Shown here: piece by piece, positions 1 to 8,192 of the stretch | Layout of the letters: every line of letters starts with the position of its first letter | Position numbering within the stretch: position 1 is the stretch's first letter | NCBI RefSeq assembly: GCF_001969445.1 | Contig: NZ_CP017297.1 | Coordinates: 3,906,001 to 3,970,000 of the forward strand | DNA from: Brachybacterium sp. P6-10-X1 | GTDB lineage: Bacteria > Actinomycetota > Actinomycetes > Actinomycetales > Dermabacteraceae | Direction of reading: 5' to 3' | DNA length: 64,000 bases | Notes under the pieces: generated by a model | Seen by the model: the letters and a program-made list of their open reading frames with translations, nothing else | What the model was told of the DNA's origin: nothing | The model's database searches: none | Made by a program: the position numbers and the translations under genes

Positions 1-42
1 GCCGCGGTCGACGCCGGCAACACCAGCGCGGACGACGCCTGA
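1..42 (+). CDS. 3' end of an unidentified gene (partial)
   Basis: The first 42 bases read in frame as AAVDAGNTSADDA followed by a TGA stop, so they are probably the last 13 codons of a gene that begins before the window. The piece is too short to assign to a family. The 80 bases after it hold a run of GACACC/GGCACC hexamers (about 68-93) and then the convergent membrane-protein gene, and no terminator is obvious. The call rests only on an open frame and the compact gene packing, so it is weak. Confidence 0.3.
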   Translation, partial: AAVDAGNTSADDA

Positions 43-121
43 CCTCGAGTCCTGATCATCGCGGGCCGACACCGACACCGGCACCGGCACCGGGCCGTCG
101 TCGGGCGGACGGGGCGCTGGA

Positions 122-2182
122 TCACTGCGGCGCGGCCGGGCAGCCGGCGGCCTCGTCGGCCCTCGCGGGCTCGGCCCCCGTCGGCCGCGGAGCAGGCAGC
201 GCGGCAGGCAGGAAGGCCAACCAGATCCCGAAGATCGCGGCCACCAGCACCGGGCCGGTGTCGTTGACCGCATAGCCCACCCAGGTGCCGACCACGAGCG
301 CGACCCGCACCGCATAGGAGGCGGGATGGCGCTCGTCGAGGGTGGCGAGCCGGTGCCAGCGCAGCCGGCGCGGCATGAGGATCGCGACCGAGGCCGCGAG
401 GGCCAGCACCATCACCACCGCGAGGCCCCAGTACCCGGTGGTCATCGCGATGTTCTGGGCGAGCTTGCGGATGACCACGGAGACCAGCTCCCCACCGAGC
501 AGCTCGTCGATGAAGCGCCCCAGGTGGGTGCGCTGCTCCGGCGGCCGCAGCCAGTCCAGGAAGGACACCCCGAGCACGGCGACCGCCCCCGCGGCGCAGA
601 GCGCGAGCACATGCCAGAACCGCAGGCGGACCCCCGAGACCAGCAGCGCCAGCAGGCCGAAGGCGGGGATGGTGGCGAGCATCGACCCGAAGTCCGCCCC
701 CATCGACGGGGCCACGCACACCCCGGCGACGACCGCGCCGACCACGAGCGTCCACACCACCCGGGCGCGGGGCGTTCGCACCACGGTGAACAGGCACAGC
801 AGCGCCATCAATGCCGCGGCGAGCACCATGCCGAACAGGTGGTTCGAGAGCCCGTAGAAGCGTCCCCCGGAGATCGGCTGCGCCCCCAGCGGCGAGCCGA
901 GCTGGAACCGCGACCCGGTCGCGGACTCCCCGAGGATCACCGCGGCCACCAGCGCGGCCGAGATGCCGAGGGGGCCGAGGCGGTGGCGGCGCCATGGCCC
1001 TGCGAGCACGATCACCGTCAGCAGCGCGCAGCCGCCCCAGACCACGCCGGTCAGCGCCGCCGTCACGTTCTCGCCCCGCCACCAGGGGATGATCGAGGCG
1101 CACAGCCCCACCGGGAGGGCCAGCGGGGCGATCGCCGCCAGGGCGCGGCCCACGGCGGCCAGGCGCGGCCTCCGGGCGAGGGGCGGGACCAGCACGATCA
1201 CGATCCCGATCACGCCGAGCGCGAGCCAGGACCCGAGCGCGGGGATCGTCGCGGCGTCGACCTGCGCGGCCGCCTGCGAGCGGTCCACGGCGAGCTGCTG
1301 GGGGTCGTCGTGGTCGGTGCCGCGCAGCGGCTGGCCGGGGACGGGTCCGTCGGCCGTGACGTCATAGGAGTCCAGGATCGTCGGCAGCACGTCGGTCAGC
1401 ACCACCACCCCGTTCTGCTTGGTGGCGCCGCTGGTCAGCGCCTGACCAGGGAAGGCGGAGTCGAGCGCGACCTGGAGGCCGACGGTGCGGGACGCGACGG
1501 CGCCGGTGCGCTCGACCTCGTCGGGATCGACCGGATCGGTGGCCGCGACCGAGACCAGCAGCGTGCGCGGCAGGTCCTCGGACTCGCAGCCGCCGGCCAC
1601 GTCGAGCACGGTGCCGACGCGATCGTCCAGCGCGGCGAGGGCCCGGGAACGGTCGGGATCACCGTGCTCCGGGACGGAGCCGACGTCGACCTCGACGATG
1701 GCGTCGGTGCCGAGGGCGTCGGCGATCGCGGGGGCGGCTGCCCCCGTTCCGGCGTCCGAGGCGCCGGTGGCGTCGACCTCGACGGTGTCCACCGGCAGCT
1801 GCTCCCACTGGTCCGTCGGCGGCGTGGGGATCCCGGCCGTGCGGGGCGCCTCCCCGGCGAGGCCCCGGTATCCGGTGTGCAGCGTCTCCATGCCCTGGCG
1901 CTTCGTGGAGACGACCGAGGTGGAGGTCGTGTTCATGGCCCCGGCGCCGGAGCGGTCCGCCAGGCACTGCAGGTTCGGGGTCGTCTCCGCGGAGACGTCC
2001 TCCCAGTTCAGGCCCGCGGTGGCGATGACCAGACGCACCGGGTCCGCAGGAGTGTCCGGCCCGTCGGCCTGTGCGGCGGGGGTCAGGCCCAGCAGCAGTG
2101 CCCCCAGCAGCACGGCGAACAGAGCGCCCGGCAGCGCGCGGAGGCGGCGGGCGGGGGAGGAGGCGGCACGGTCCTGGGGCAC
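122..2182 (-). CDS. Secreted-domain polytopic membrane protein with alkaline-phosphatase-like ectodomain
   Basis: A 686-residue protein starting at GTG. Residues 1 to about 39 form a signal peptide ending near AQA-DGPD. A soluble segment of about 260 residues follows, with features of the alkaline-phosphatase/sulfatase fold: an early VRLVIATAGLNWEDV strand, a TPNLQCLA turn and a late VVLTDVLPTILDSY segment. From about residue 310 to 665 the protein is almost entirely hydrophobic, with roughly ten membrane helices. The architecture recalls actinobacterial envelope proteins of unknown role. I could not identify metal ligands with confidence, so enzymatic activity is not asserted. It stands alone on this strand and diverges from the GntR gene 139 bp away. 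Confidence 0.6.
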   Translation of the reverse strand: MPQDRAASSPARRLRALPGALFAVLLGALLLGLTPAAQADGPDTPADPVRLVIATAGLNWEDVSAETTPNLQCLADRSGAGAMNTTSTSVVSTKRQGMETLHTGYRGLAGEAPRTAGIPTPPTDQWEQLPVDTVEVDATGASDAGTGAAAPAIADALGTDAIVEVDVGSVPEHGDPDRSRALAALDDRVGTVLDVAGGCESEDLPRTLLVSVAATDPVDPDEVERTGAVASRTVGLQVALDSAFPGQALTSGATKQNGVVVLTDVLPTILDSYDVTADGPVPGQPLRGTDHDDPQQLAVDRSQAAAQVDAATIPALGSWLALGVIGIVIVLVPPLARRPRLAAVGRALAAIAPLALPVGLCASIIPWWRGENVTAALTGVVWGGCALLTVIVLAGPWRRHRLGPLGISAALVAAVILGESATGSRFQLGSPLGAQPISGGRFYGLSNHLFGMVLAAALMALLCLFTVVRTPRARVVWTLVVGAVVAGVCVAPSMGADFGSMLATIPAFGLLALLVSGVRLRFWHVLALCAAGAVAVLGVSFLDWLRPPEQRTHLGRFIDELLGGELVSVVIRKLAQNIAMTTGYWGLAVVMVLALAASVAILMPRRLRWHRLATLDERHPASYAVRVALVVGTWVGYAVNDTGPVLVAAIFGIWLAFLPAALPAPRPTGAEPARADEAAGCPAAPQ

Positions 2183-2321
2183 GGCACGATGCTACGGGCC
2201 TGGTCGGGTCGATCCCGGTCGCTCCCGTCAGGATGCGCAGGGCCTCCACCCTTCCCTCACCGCCTTCACGAGATCTGCCGGGCTCGGACGGAGGGCGCGG
2301 CGGGCGGCTTATCGTGGACCC

Positions 2322-2750
2322 ATGAACTCCCCGACCCCGCCCTATGAACAGGTCCGCCGCGAGGTCGTCGAGCAGGTCCGCTCCGGCGAGCTGAGGCCCG
2401 GCGACAAGTTGCCGGCGATCCGCGTCCACGCCGCTGATCTGGGCCTGTCCGCCGGCACCGTGGCCCGCGCCTACAAGCTCCTCGAGGAGGCGCAGGTCAT
2501 CGTGACCAAGCGCGGAGCCGGCACCACGATCGCCCCGGACGCTGTCGCCGCGAGCGAACGCTCCGCCGCGACCACGCAGCGCGAGCACGGCGGCACGGCG
2601 GACCCGGCCGTGGTGGCGCTGCTGGCCGGACCCGTCGCCGAGGCCCGCGGGCAGGGGCACAGCGACCTCGCGATCATGGCCTCGCTGCGAGCCGCCCTGG
2701 CGGGGCAGAACGGCGCCGCATCGGCAGCGAGCGGCGCGTCCCCGGCGTGA
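2322..2750 (+). CDS. GntR-family regulator, YtrA-like short form
   Basis: A 142-residue DNA-binding protein. Residues 6 to about 75 are a GntR winged helix-turn-helix (PYEQVRREVVEQVRSGEL, GDKLPAIRVHAADLGLS, GTVARAYKLLEE, TKRGAGTTIA). The C-terminal part is only about 60 residues and is Ala-rich, so it is too short for an FCD or UTRA ligand domain. This places it with the small YtrA-type GntR proteins, which in known cases often control neighbouring ABC exporters. No ABC gene is adjacent here. Its TGA overlaps the GTG of the next gene (GTGA), so the two are probably translationally coupled. The start was chosen as the first ATG before the conserved helix; a long upstream open frame is antisense to the membrane-protein gene. 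Confidence 0.75.
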   Translation: MNSPTPPYEQVRREVVEQVRSGELRPGDKLPAIRVHAADLGLSAGTVARAYKLLEEAQVIVTKRGAGTTIAPDAVAASERSAATTQREHGGTADPAVVALLAGPVAEARGQGHSDLAIMASLRAALAGQNGAASAASGASPA

Positions 2751-3277
2751 CGCTGCGCCTCGAACGGCTCGGGCCGGGGCATGCTCCCGCGATCCTGGCC
2801 GGCCAGGACGATGCGCTGGCCGAGGAGATCATCGGGGCCCGATGGGAGACCGAGATGCTCGGCGAGTTCCTCGAGCGCGCTGCCCGCTGGCGGGACGAGG
2901 GACCGATCCGCGAGTACGCCGCGGTACTCAGGTCCCCACCGGTCGCGGGTGGCCGGCTCCTCGGTGGTGGCCGGCTGGTCGGAGGCGGCGGTCTGAACCT
3001 GATGGCGCCCGGTCTCGCCCGGGGGCAGGCGGCCCTGACCTACTGGTTGCTCGCCGAGCATCGCGGCCGGCGACACGGATTCGAGCTCGTCCGCGCACTC
3101 GTCGACCGGGCGCGATCCGATGTCCGTATCGCGCAGCTCGTCCTGCGCATCGCCCCGCGCAACGAGGCCTCGCGCGCGGTCGCCCGACGGCTCGGTGCGA
3201 TATCGGCGGGAACCCGGGACCGCCACCCGGCCGATGCCTCGCGTCTCGCCGACCGGTGGGTGCTGGACCTGCGGTGA
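2747..3277 (+). CDS. GNAT-family N-acetyltransferase
   Basis: A 176-residue protein starting at GTG and overlapping the regulator stop by 4 bp. It has the GNAT layout. An N-terminal strand (LRLERLGPGHAPAILA) comes first, then a central strand leading into an acetyl-CoA loop degenerate relative to Q/R-x-x-G-x-G/A (LAEHRGRRHGFELV). The terminal part, LVLRIAPRNEASRAVARRLG, is typical of the RimJ/RimL-like branch. Residues 65 to 80 are a glycine-rich insertion (GGRLLGGGRLVGGGGL) produced by short DNA repeats. The substrate is unknown. Coupling to the GntR gene suggests co-expression rather than a defined pathway. Confidence 0.65.
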   Translation: MTLRLERLGPGHAPAILAGQDDALAEEIIGARWETEMLGEFLERAARWRDEGPIREYAAVLRSPPVAGGRLLGGGRLVGGGGLNLMAPGLARGQAALTYWLLAEHRGRRHGFELVRALVDRARSDVRIAQLVLRIAPRNEASRAVARRLGAISAGTRDRHPADASRLADRWVLDLR

Positions 3278-3305
3278 CGACCCGGGTGACCGGCGACGGG
3301 TCGTA

Positions 3306-3347
3306 CCGCACACCGCGCACCGCGCACCGCACACCGCACACCGCACG
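3306..3347 (+). repeat. Heptamer tandem repeat, six units
   Basis: Six consecutive 7-bp units of CCGCRCA (the last ends CACG) lie directly upstream of the second acetyltransferase gene, between its start at 3367 and the previous stop. They could be a simple-sequence tract prone to slippage. Because they sit in the presumed leader of the next gene, copy-number change could alter spacing of a promoter or ribosome-binding site. No such effect can be read from a single sequence. Confidence 0.85.
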
Positions 3348-3366
3348 GGCCTGGCACGATGGGCCG

Positions 3367-3918
3367 ATGCCGCCATCGATCCGCCTCGTCCCGCCCTCCG
3401 TCTCCCGCCACGCGGCCTTCGTCGAGTGCCTCGCGGACTTCGCCGGCACGCCCCTGGACGGTGCGAGCATCGCCGACCCCGCGGCGCCGCCCGTGGACGA
3501 CACCGACTTCATCGACTTCGTGACCGGACGGCTCGCCGAGGAAGATCCCGCCACCGCGCTCGAGGAGCCGCGGGTGCACTGCACGAGCCGCTGGATCCTC
3601 GCGACCGACAGGTCCGACGAGATCCTGGGATTCCTCGCGATCCGCCACCGCCTGAACCGCTTCCTCCACGACCAGGGCGGGCACATCGGCTACTCCGTGC
3701 GTCCCTCGGCCCGGCGCCGGGGCATCGCCTCGGCCGCCCTCGCGCTCGGCCTGGAGGAAGCACGCGGCCTCGGCATCGCCCCTGTGCTGATCACCTGCGA
3801 CGAGACCAACATCGGCTCCCGTCGTGCGATCGAGAGGGCGGGTGGACGCCTCGAGAACACGGTGGAGGGAAAGCTGCGCTTCTGGGTCGGCGACGAGGAG
3901 CGGCCGGCGCGGCCGTGA
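3367..3918 (+). CDS. GNAT-family N-acetyltransferase
   Basis: A 183-residue protein. The N-terminal half, with VECLADFAG and DTDFIDFVTGRLAEEDP, matches the region seen in small putative acetyltransferases. The C-terminal half is a clear GNAT core: ILGFLAIRHRLN, the beta-bulge strand HIGYSVRPSARRRGIASAAL (acetyl-CoA loop RRRGIAS), then ALGLEEARGLG, VLITCDETNIGSRRAIE and RAGGRLENTV. The substrate is not predictable. It is unrelated in sequence to the preceding acetyltransferase, and no operon link is evident because a repeat tract separates them. The start codon has no strong ribosome-binding site, so the exact start is uncertain. Confidence 0.75.
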   Translation: MPPSIRLVPPSVSRHAAFVECLADFAGTPLDGASIADPAAPPVDDTDFIDFVTGRLAEEDPATALEEPRVHCTSRWILATDRSDEILGFLAIRHRLNRFLHDQGGHIGYSVRPSARRRGIASAALALGLEEARGLGIAPVLITCDETNIGSRRAIERAGGRLENTVEGKLRFWVGDEERPARP

Positions 3919-3924
3919 CCGCGC

Positions 3925-3969
3925 GGCGGCGATCGGCAAGGCGGTGATCGGCAGGGCGGTGATCGGCGC
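3925..3969 (+). repeat. 15-bp tandem repeat, three units
   Basis: Three head-to-tail copies of GGCGGTGATCGGCAG (the first has C for T and ends AA; the third ends GC) follow the acetyltransferase stop. The tract is non-coding and lies about 100 bp before the HNH-gene promoter. It resembles other short GC-rich duplications in this window, such as those at 10417 and 39341. Confidence 0.85.
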
Positions 3970-4065
3970 GGTTCCGCCCGATGCGGAACGCCGACCGGCA
4001 CCGGGCCGAGGTCTTTCCTCCCCACGCCGAGTCATCCACATTTCTCCCCGATCTCGGCGTCCCTC

Positions 4066-4094
4066 TTGCCGTGAGGGAACGCACGTTCTAAAAT
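4066..4094 (+). promoter_or_regulatory. Promoter with embedded LexA/SOS box for the HNH gene
   Basis: A -35-like TTGCCG (4066-4071) is separated by exactly 17 bp from a -10-like TAAAAT (4089-4094). The last 12 bp of that spacer (4077-4088) read GAACGCACGTTC, a perfect GAAC-N4-GTTC palindrome. That is the core of the Gram-positive/actinobacterial LexA box. A repressor bound here would block polymerase directly. The predicted transcript would start near 4101, 20 bp before the ATG. From memory, LexA boxes precede several 13E12-family (DUF222/HNH) genes of Mycobacterium tuberculosis, which supports the reading. Confidence 0.7.
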
Positions 4095-4120
4095 GGGGTC
4101 ATCAATCGGGGACATGTTCG

Positions 4121-5842
4121 ATGGCGAGCGATCCGGACGTACTCGCCCATCGGCATCCGCAGAAGACTGTCGGCATGGGGGTGGGGAGCATGGGCACCAC
4201 GGATTCCGCGATGACGTCCATGCCGCTCACCCTCGACCCGCCCACGTCCGACTCGCCCGACGCACCCCGTGCTCCTGGTGCCCCCGCTGCTCCTGAGGCA
4301 CATGCGACTCGAGCCGCCTCGTCCCGGTCCGCGGCCCCGGCTCGACGTGCCCCGCACCAGCGGGTCCGGGCGCGTTCGGAGCTCACCGCCGAGTCCGCGG
4401 CGACACGAGGGAAGCTCGCGGTCGACTCCCCGGACAGGGCCGGCGTGGCACGGTTGCTGGACATGCAGCGCACCGCGTCCCGAGCCCGCGCGGAGCTCCT
4501 CGCGCAGGCAGCGGTGTTCTGGGTCGACCCCGACTCCGACGATCCGCGCGAGGAGGCGGACCTCGCCGTCGCGATCGCGCTGCGCACCACCACGAAAAGG
4601 GCCGGCAGGCTGCTCAACGACGCCCATCTCGCCACCACGCATCTGCCGCGCACGTTCGAGCGGCTGCGCCGCGGGGACATGCCGGCGGACTGGTTCGACA
4701 AGGTCCTCACCGCGGTGCGCGATCTGTCCGATGCCCAGCGCGCGGAGGCCGACGAGCTCGTCGCGGGATGGGACCTCGCATCCATCCCCGCCGACCGTTT
4801 CTCCGATGAGCTGCGCCTCCTGCGGGCCTGGTACGAGACCCACGGGGCCCGCCCGGACCCCGTCGACTCCCGGGGCGTGTTCCTGGAGCGCTCGCCCGTC
4901 GACGACGGCACGGCATCGCTCCGCGTCACCGGCCCGGTCCCCGAGATCCATGCCCTCGCCCAGCGGTTGGACGACTCCGCGCGAGCCGTCCGCGCCGACC
5001 AGCGCCGTGCGCTGGAGGACGGGTCCCCGATCCCTTTCGATCTCGACGGCGCCGTCGCCGAGGAGCAGAAGACCATGGGCCTGCCCGAGATCCGATACGC
5101 GATCCTGAGCCGCACCCTGCTGGGGACCGGCGGAGTCGAGGTTCCCGCTCCCGCCCACCGCATCAACGTCGTCGTCCCGTTCCTGACCCTCATGGGGCTC
5201 TCCGACGCCCCGGCCACCTATGACGGGACCACCCCGATCCCAGCCCCGATGGCTCGCCGGCTCGCCGCCGGCGAGACCACCTGGTACCGGGTCCTCACCG
5301 ATCCCTCGAGCGGGGAGTTCCTTCCGCTCCCGGCGGACCAGTACCGGCCCACCGCGGCGATGGTCGAGCACCTCCGCCTTCGAGACCCGGTCTGCGCCGC
5401 TCCCGCCTGCACGAAGAACACCTCGGGCAGCGGTGCGGAGAACGACCACATCGAGGAGTTCGACCACGCGCACCCCGCTCGGGGCGGCCCGACGAGCATC
5501 GCGAACCTCCACCGCATGGACTGGGGGCATCACAGCGACAAGACCCGGCGTCTCATCGATCCCGAGCGCAACCCCGACGGCTCCACCACGTGGTCGGTCG
5601 GCGCGACCGAACGCGCGCGGATCACGGTGCGACCGCGCGGCGATCTGCTCACCCCGCACATCGCCATCGCCCTCACCGAGTCCTGGGACAGGTACCAGTG
5701 GCAGCTCGAACTGGACGGGCTCGAGCGCGCCGGGGAATTCGACCGATTCCTGCGAGAGCACGACCCGGACGACCCCGCTCTCGACGACGGGCTCGAACCG
5801 CCCACAGGCCCCACCGTCCACGACGGAGACCCGCCCTACTGA
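4121..5842 (+). CDS. DUF222/13E12-family HNH endonuclease
   Basis: A 573-residue protein. After an Ala/Pro/Ser-rich N-terminal stretch (to about residue 90) comes the DUF222 helical domain (ARAELLAQAAVFWVD to about residue 400). The C-terminal HNH nuclease domain has CAAPACTKNT near residue 427, ENDHIEEFDH near 440 and NLHRMDWGHHSDKT near 462, so the metal-binding Asp-His and later His residues are present. Such proteins are abundant in actinobacteria and are suspected mobile or damage-induced nucleases. Their biological role is not settled. The ATG at 4121 has GGGGA 8 bp upstream; an in-frame ATG at 4190 is an alternative. The gene is probably SOS-controlled (see the promoter entry). Confidence 0.85.
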   Translation: MASDPDVLAHRHPQKTVGMGVGSMGTTDSAMTSMPLTLDPPTSDSPDAPRAPGAPAAPEAHATRAASSRSAAPARRAPHQRVRARSELTAESAATRGKLAVDSPDRAGVARLLDMQRTASRARAELLAQAAVFWVDPDSDDPREEADLAVAIALRTTTKRAGRLLNDAHLATTHLPRTFERLRRGDMPADWFDKVLTAVRDLSDAQRAEADELVAGWDLASIPADRFSDELRLLRAWYETHGARPDPVDSRGVFLERSPVDDGTASLRVTGPVPEIHALAQRLDDSARAVRADQRRALEDGSPIPFDLDGAVAEEQKTMGLPEIRYAILSRTLLGTGGVEVPAPAHRINVVVPFLTLMGLSDAPATYDGTTPIPAPMARRLAAGETTWYRVLTDPSSGEFLPLPADQYRPTAAMVEHLRLRDPVCAAPACTKNTSGSGAENDHIEEFDHAHPARGGPTSIANLHRMDWGHHSDKTRRLIDPERNPDGSTTWSVGATERARITVRPRGDLLTPHIAIALTESWDRYQWQLELDGLERAGEFDRFLREHDPDDPALDDGLEPPTGPTVHDGDPPY

Positions 5843-5891
5843 TCGCCGCGCGTTCCGCTCGACCACGGCCTGCGCAGTACCCTTGGCTCTC

Positions 5892-6860
5892 ATGCGGTAC
5901 GGATATCTGGGACCCGAGACCACCTTCACCCATCAGGCGCTGCTGCAGGCTCTCGAGGTGATGCCCCGCGAGATCTCCGAGCAGGTGGAGCAGGTGCCGT
6001 TCTCCGCCGTCGCGACCGCCACCACGGACCTCCTCGCCGGAGACATCGACGCGCTCATCGCACCCATCGAGAACTCCGTCGAGGGCGGCGTCTCCGGCAC
6101 TCTCGACGTGCTCGCGGCGACCGACTCCATCACCATCGTCGCCGAGCAGATCGTCCAGGTCACTTTCGTCCTCGCCGCGCGCGAGGACACCGCCCTGAAG
6201 GACCTCGAGGTGGTCTCCTCCCATCCGCACGCCCAGGCCCAGGTGCAGGGCTGGCTGCGCGGCAACCTCCCCGACGCGCACGTCGCGACCGCGTCCTCGA
6301 CCGCCGCCGCCGCGCGGGACCTCGCCGCGCTGAGCCCCGAGCAGGCCCGCGGTCGCGCCGCTGTCTGCTCCCCCCTGGCCGCGAAGCACTTCGGCCTCAC
6401 CGTCCTCGCCGAGCGGATCGAGGACACCGAGGGCGCCCAGACCCGCTTCGTCCTGGTCACCCGCGAGGGACGGATCCCCGCCCGCACCGGCGCCGACAAG
6501 ACCACCCTCGTCGTCCACCTCCCGCACAACCGCTCCGGCGCGCTGCTCGAGACCCTCGAGATGTTCAGCGCCAACGGCGTGAACCTCTCGCGGATCGAGT
6601 CGCGCCCCATCGGTGACTTCCTGGGGAGGTACTCCTTCTCCCTCGACGTCGAGGGCCACATCGAGGACCGGCGGGTCGCCGCCTCCCTGCGCGCGCTGCA
6701 CCGGATCTGCCCCGTCGTGCACTACCTCGGCTCCTACCCCCGCATCGACGGGGCGCGCCCCGAGCCGCGCGAGGAGTTCGCCGACGAGACCTACGACGAG
6801 GCGCACCGCTGGATCGAGAAGCTCACCGGTATGGTCACCCCGGCGTCCGGCCGCGCGTGA
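5892..6860 (+). CDS. pheA: Prephenate dehydratase
   Basis: A 322-residue monofunctional prephenate dehydratase, which converts prephenate to phenylpyruvate in phenylalanine synthesis. The catalytic domain spans residues 1 to about 190, with YLGPETTFTHQAL at 5-17, the IAPIENSVEGGV loop at 56-67 and the conserved TRF at 184-186. An ACT regulatory domain follows (about 204-285) with GALLETL and ESRPI, the usual phenylalanine-binding motifs, so feedback inhibition by phenylalanine is expected. Length is normal for the family. The gene stands alone on its strand and converges with the lipid-kinase gene across a GC-rich hairpin. Confidence 0.95.
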   Translation: MRYGYLGPETTFTHQALLQALEVMPREISEQVEQVPFSAVATATTDLLAGDIDALIAPIENSVEGGVSGTLDVLAATDSITIVAEQIVQVTFVLAAREDTALKDLEVVSSHPHAQAQVQGWLRGNLPDAHVATASSTAAAARDLAALSPEQARGRAAVCSPLAAKHFGLTVLAERIEDTEGAQTRFVLVTREGRIPARTGADKTTLVVHLPHNRSGALLETLEMFSANGVNLSRIESRPIGDFLGRYSFSLDVEGHIEDRRVAASLRALHRICPVVHYLGSYPRIDGARPEPREEFADETYDEAHRWIEKLTGMVTPASGRA

Positions 6861-6873
6861 CAGCGCCGCTGCC

Positions 6874-6903
6874 GGCGGCGTCGACAGCGCCGGTGACGCC
6901 GCC
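6874..6903. terminator. Bidirectional hairpin between pheA and the lipid kinase gene
   Basis: GGCGGCGTC (6874-6882) pairs perfectly with GACGCCGCC (6895-6903) across a 12-base loop, in the 60 bp between two convergent genes. There is no T tract on either side, as is common for actinobacterial terminators, so termination is inferred from position and stem strength. Confidence 0.55.
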
Positions 6904-6920
6904 GCAGCATGGCTGCACGG

Positions 6921-8129
6921 TCAGGGCTGCGTCGAGTCCGTGCCCGCCGGGACCCGCAGTCGCAGCGACCCCGGGTCGATCCGGGCGATCAGGTGCGTGG
7001 CCTCGGCGTCGGTGTCGCCGTCCAGCTGTACGGGCTGAGCCTTCGTGGTCGCGACCTTCACCTCGGTGGCCTGGTAGCGGTCCATCGAGGAGAGTCGGGT
7101 CGTCTCGGCGAACCTGCCCCGGGGGACGAGCTTGGGGGTCACGACCTCGGTGAGCACCTGGCTGAAGCCGGCCGCGCCCTTCCACCCGGCCACCACGATC
7201 TCCAGCCGTCCGTTGTCCGCGGTCGCGTCCGGCATGAGCACGAAGCCGCCGGGCAGCTTGCCGACGTTGCCCAGCAGCACGGTGCGGGCCTTGTGCGCGT
7301 GACGGGTGCCGTCGGGGAAGTCCAGGACCACGTCGACCGAGCGCCCCAGGATCGTGCGCACCCCGCCGAACACGTAGGCGACCCAGCCCAGGCGCTTCTT
7401 CAGCGTGTCGTCGGTATGGCCGATCATCTCGGCGTCGGCTCCGAAGCCGGCGATGACCAGGAAGATCTGTTCGGCAGAGCTCGCCGCCTCGCTGATCGAG
7501 CCGCCGGTGCGCAGCCAGCCCACGTCGATCTGCTTGTCGTGGCCGGCCAGGGCCGCGGTCATCGCGGCCGAGGGATCCTCCAGCGGGATGTCGAGGTTGC
7601 GGGCCAGCAGGTTCCCGGTGCCCGAGGGGATGATGCCCATCCGGGTGTCGGTCCCGGCGAGCACGGAGGCGACCAGGCGCACGGTGCCGTCCCCGCCGGC
7701 GGCGATCACCAGGTCCGCGCCGTCCAGTCGGGCCTGGCGCGCCTGCCCGCGGCCCGGGTCCTCGACGCTGGTCTCGTAGAAGACGACCTCCGCCCCCTCG
7801 AGGTGCTCGGCGATCTCGCGCACCCGGGTGCGGAACTGCTCGGCGTCGTCGAACTTCGCGGGGTTCAGGACCACGGCGACCTGCTGGACCCGGTCCGGGG
7901 AGCTGACCGTCCCGGCGGAGCCCGCAGCGTCGCCGGAGAGCTCCCCGTCCGTGCCGCCGGGGGTCGATGCCTCGCGCATCTCCTTCTCGTGCCTCTCGGT
8001 CCTCGCGCGCAGCTCGCCGATCTCCCGACGGTGCCGGGCCAGGTGCCGCAGGGCCACGGCCAGCAGCACGACCGCCACGACCAGGATGATGATCGAGACG
8101 ATGTTGAGCACGAGGAGGGGCTGGTCCAT
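6921..8129 (-). CDS. Diacylglycerol-kinase-catalytic-domain lipid kinase, membrane anchored
   Basis: A 402-residue protein. Residues 6-28 form a single N-terminal membrane helix, followed by a charged helical stretch (30-55) and a flexible linker. The DAGK catalytic domain starts near residue 83 ([10 protein letters not shown]) and has the nucleotide-binding GGDGT at 145-149 and SGTGN at 169-173. The later FGADAEMIG and [12 protein letters not shown] segments are typical of the YegS/DgkB group. It probably phosphorylates a lipid on the inner face of the membrane; the exact lipid is unknown. The ATG at 8129 was preferred over a GTG six bases upstream because AGG lies 8 bases before it. It diverges from serS. 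Confidence 0.85.
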   Translation of the reverse strand: MDQPLLVLNIVSIIILVVAVVLLAVALRHLARHRREIGELRARTERHEKEMREASTPGGTDGELSGDAAGSAGTVSSPDRVQQVAVVLNPAKFDDAEQFRTRVREIAEHLEGAEVVFYETSVEDPGRGQARQARLDGADLVIAAGGDGTVRLVASVLAGTDTRMGIIPSGTGNLLARNLDIPLEDPSAAMTAALAGHDKQIDVGWLRTGGSISEAASSAEQIFLVIAGFGADAEMIGHTDDTLKKRLGWVAYVFGGVRTILGRSVDVVLDFPDGTRHAHKARTVLLGNVGKLPGGFVLMPDATADNGRLEIVVAGWKGAAGFSQVLTEVVTPKLVPRGRFAETTRLSSMDRYQATEVKVATTKAQPVQLDGDTDAEATHLIARIDPGSLRLRVPAGTDSTQP

Positions 8130-8192
8130 GGGCACAGCCTACTGAGCGCGGCGGCCGCCGTGACCGCCTCGCGGCGCGGGTACCCTGGAGCA

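Noticed and set aside
68-93. GACACC/GGCACC hexamer run near the window start as a regulatory repeat
   Set aside because: Only about four short imperfect units in a GC-rich gap; nothing distinguishes it from background composition.
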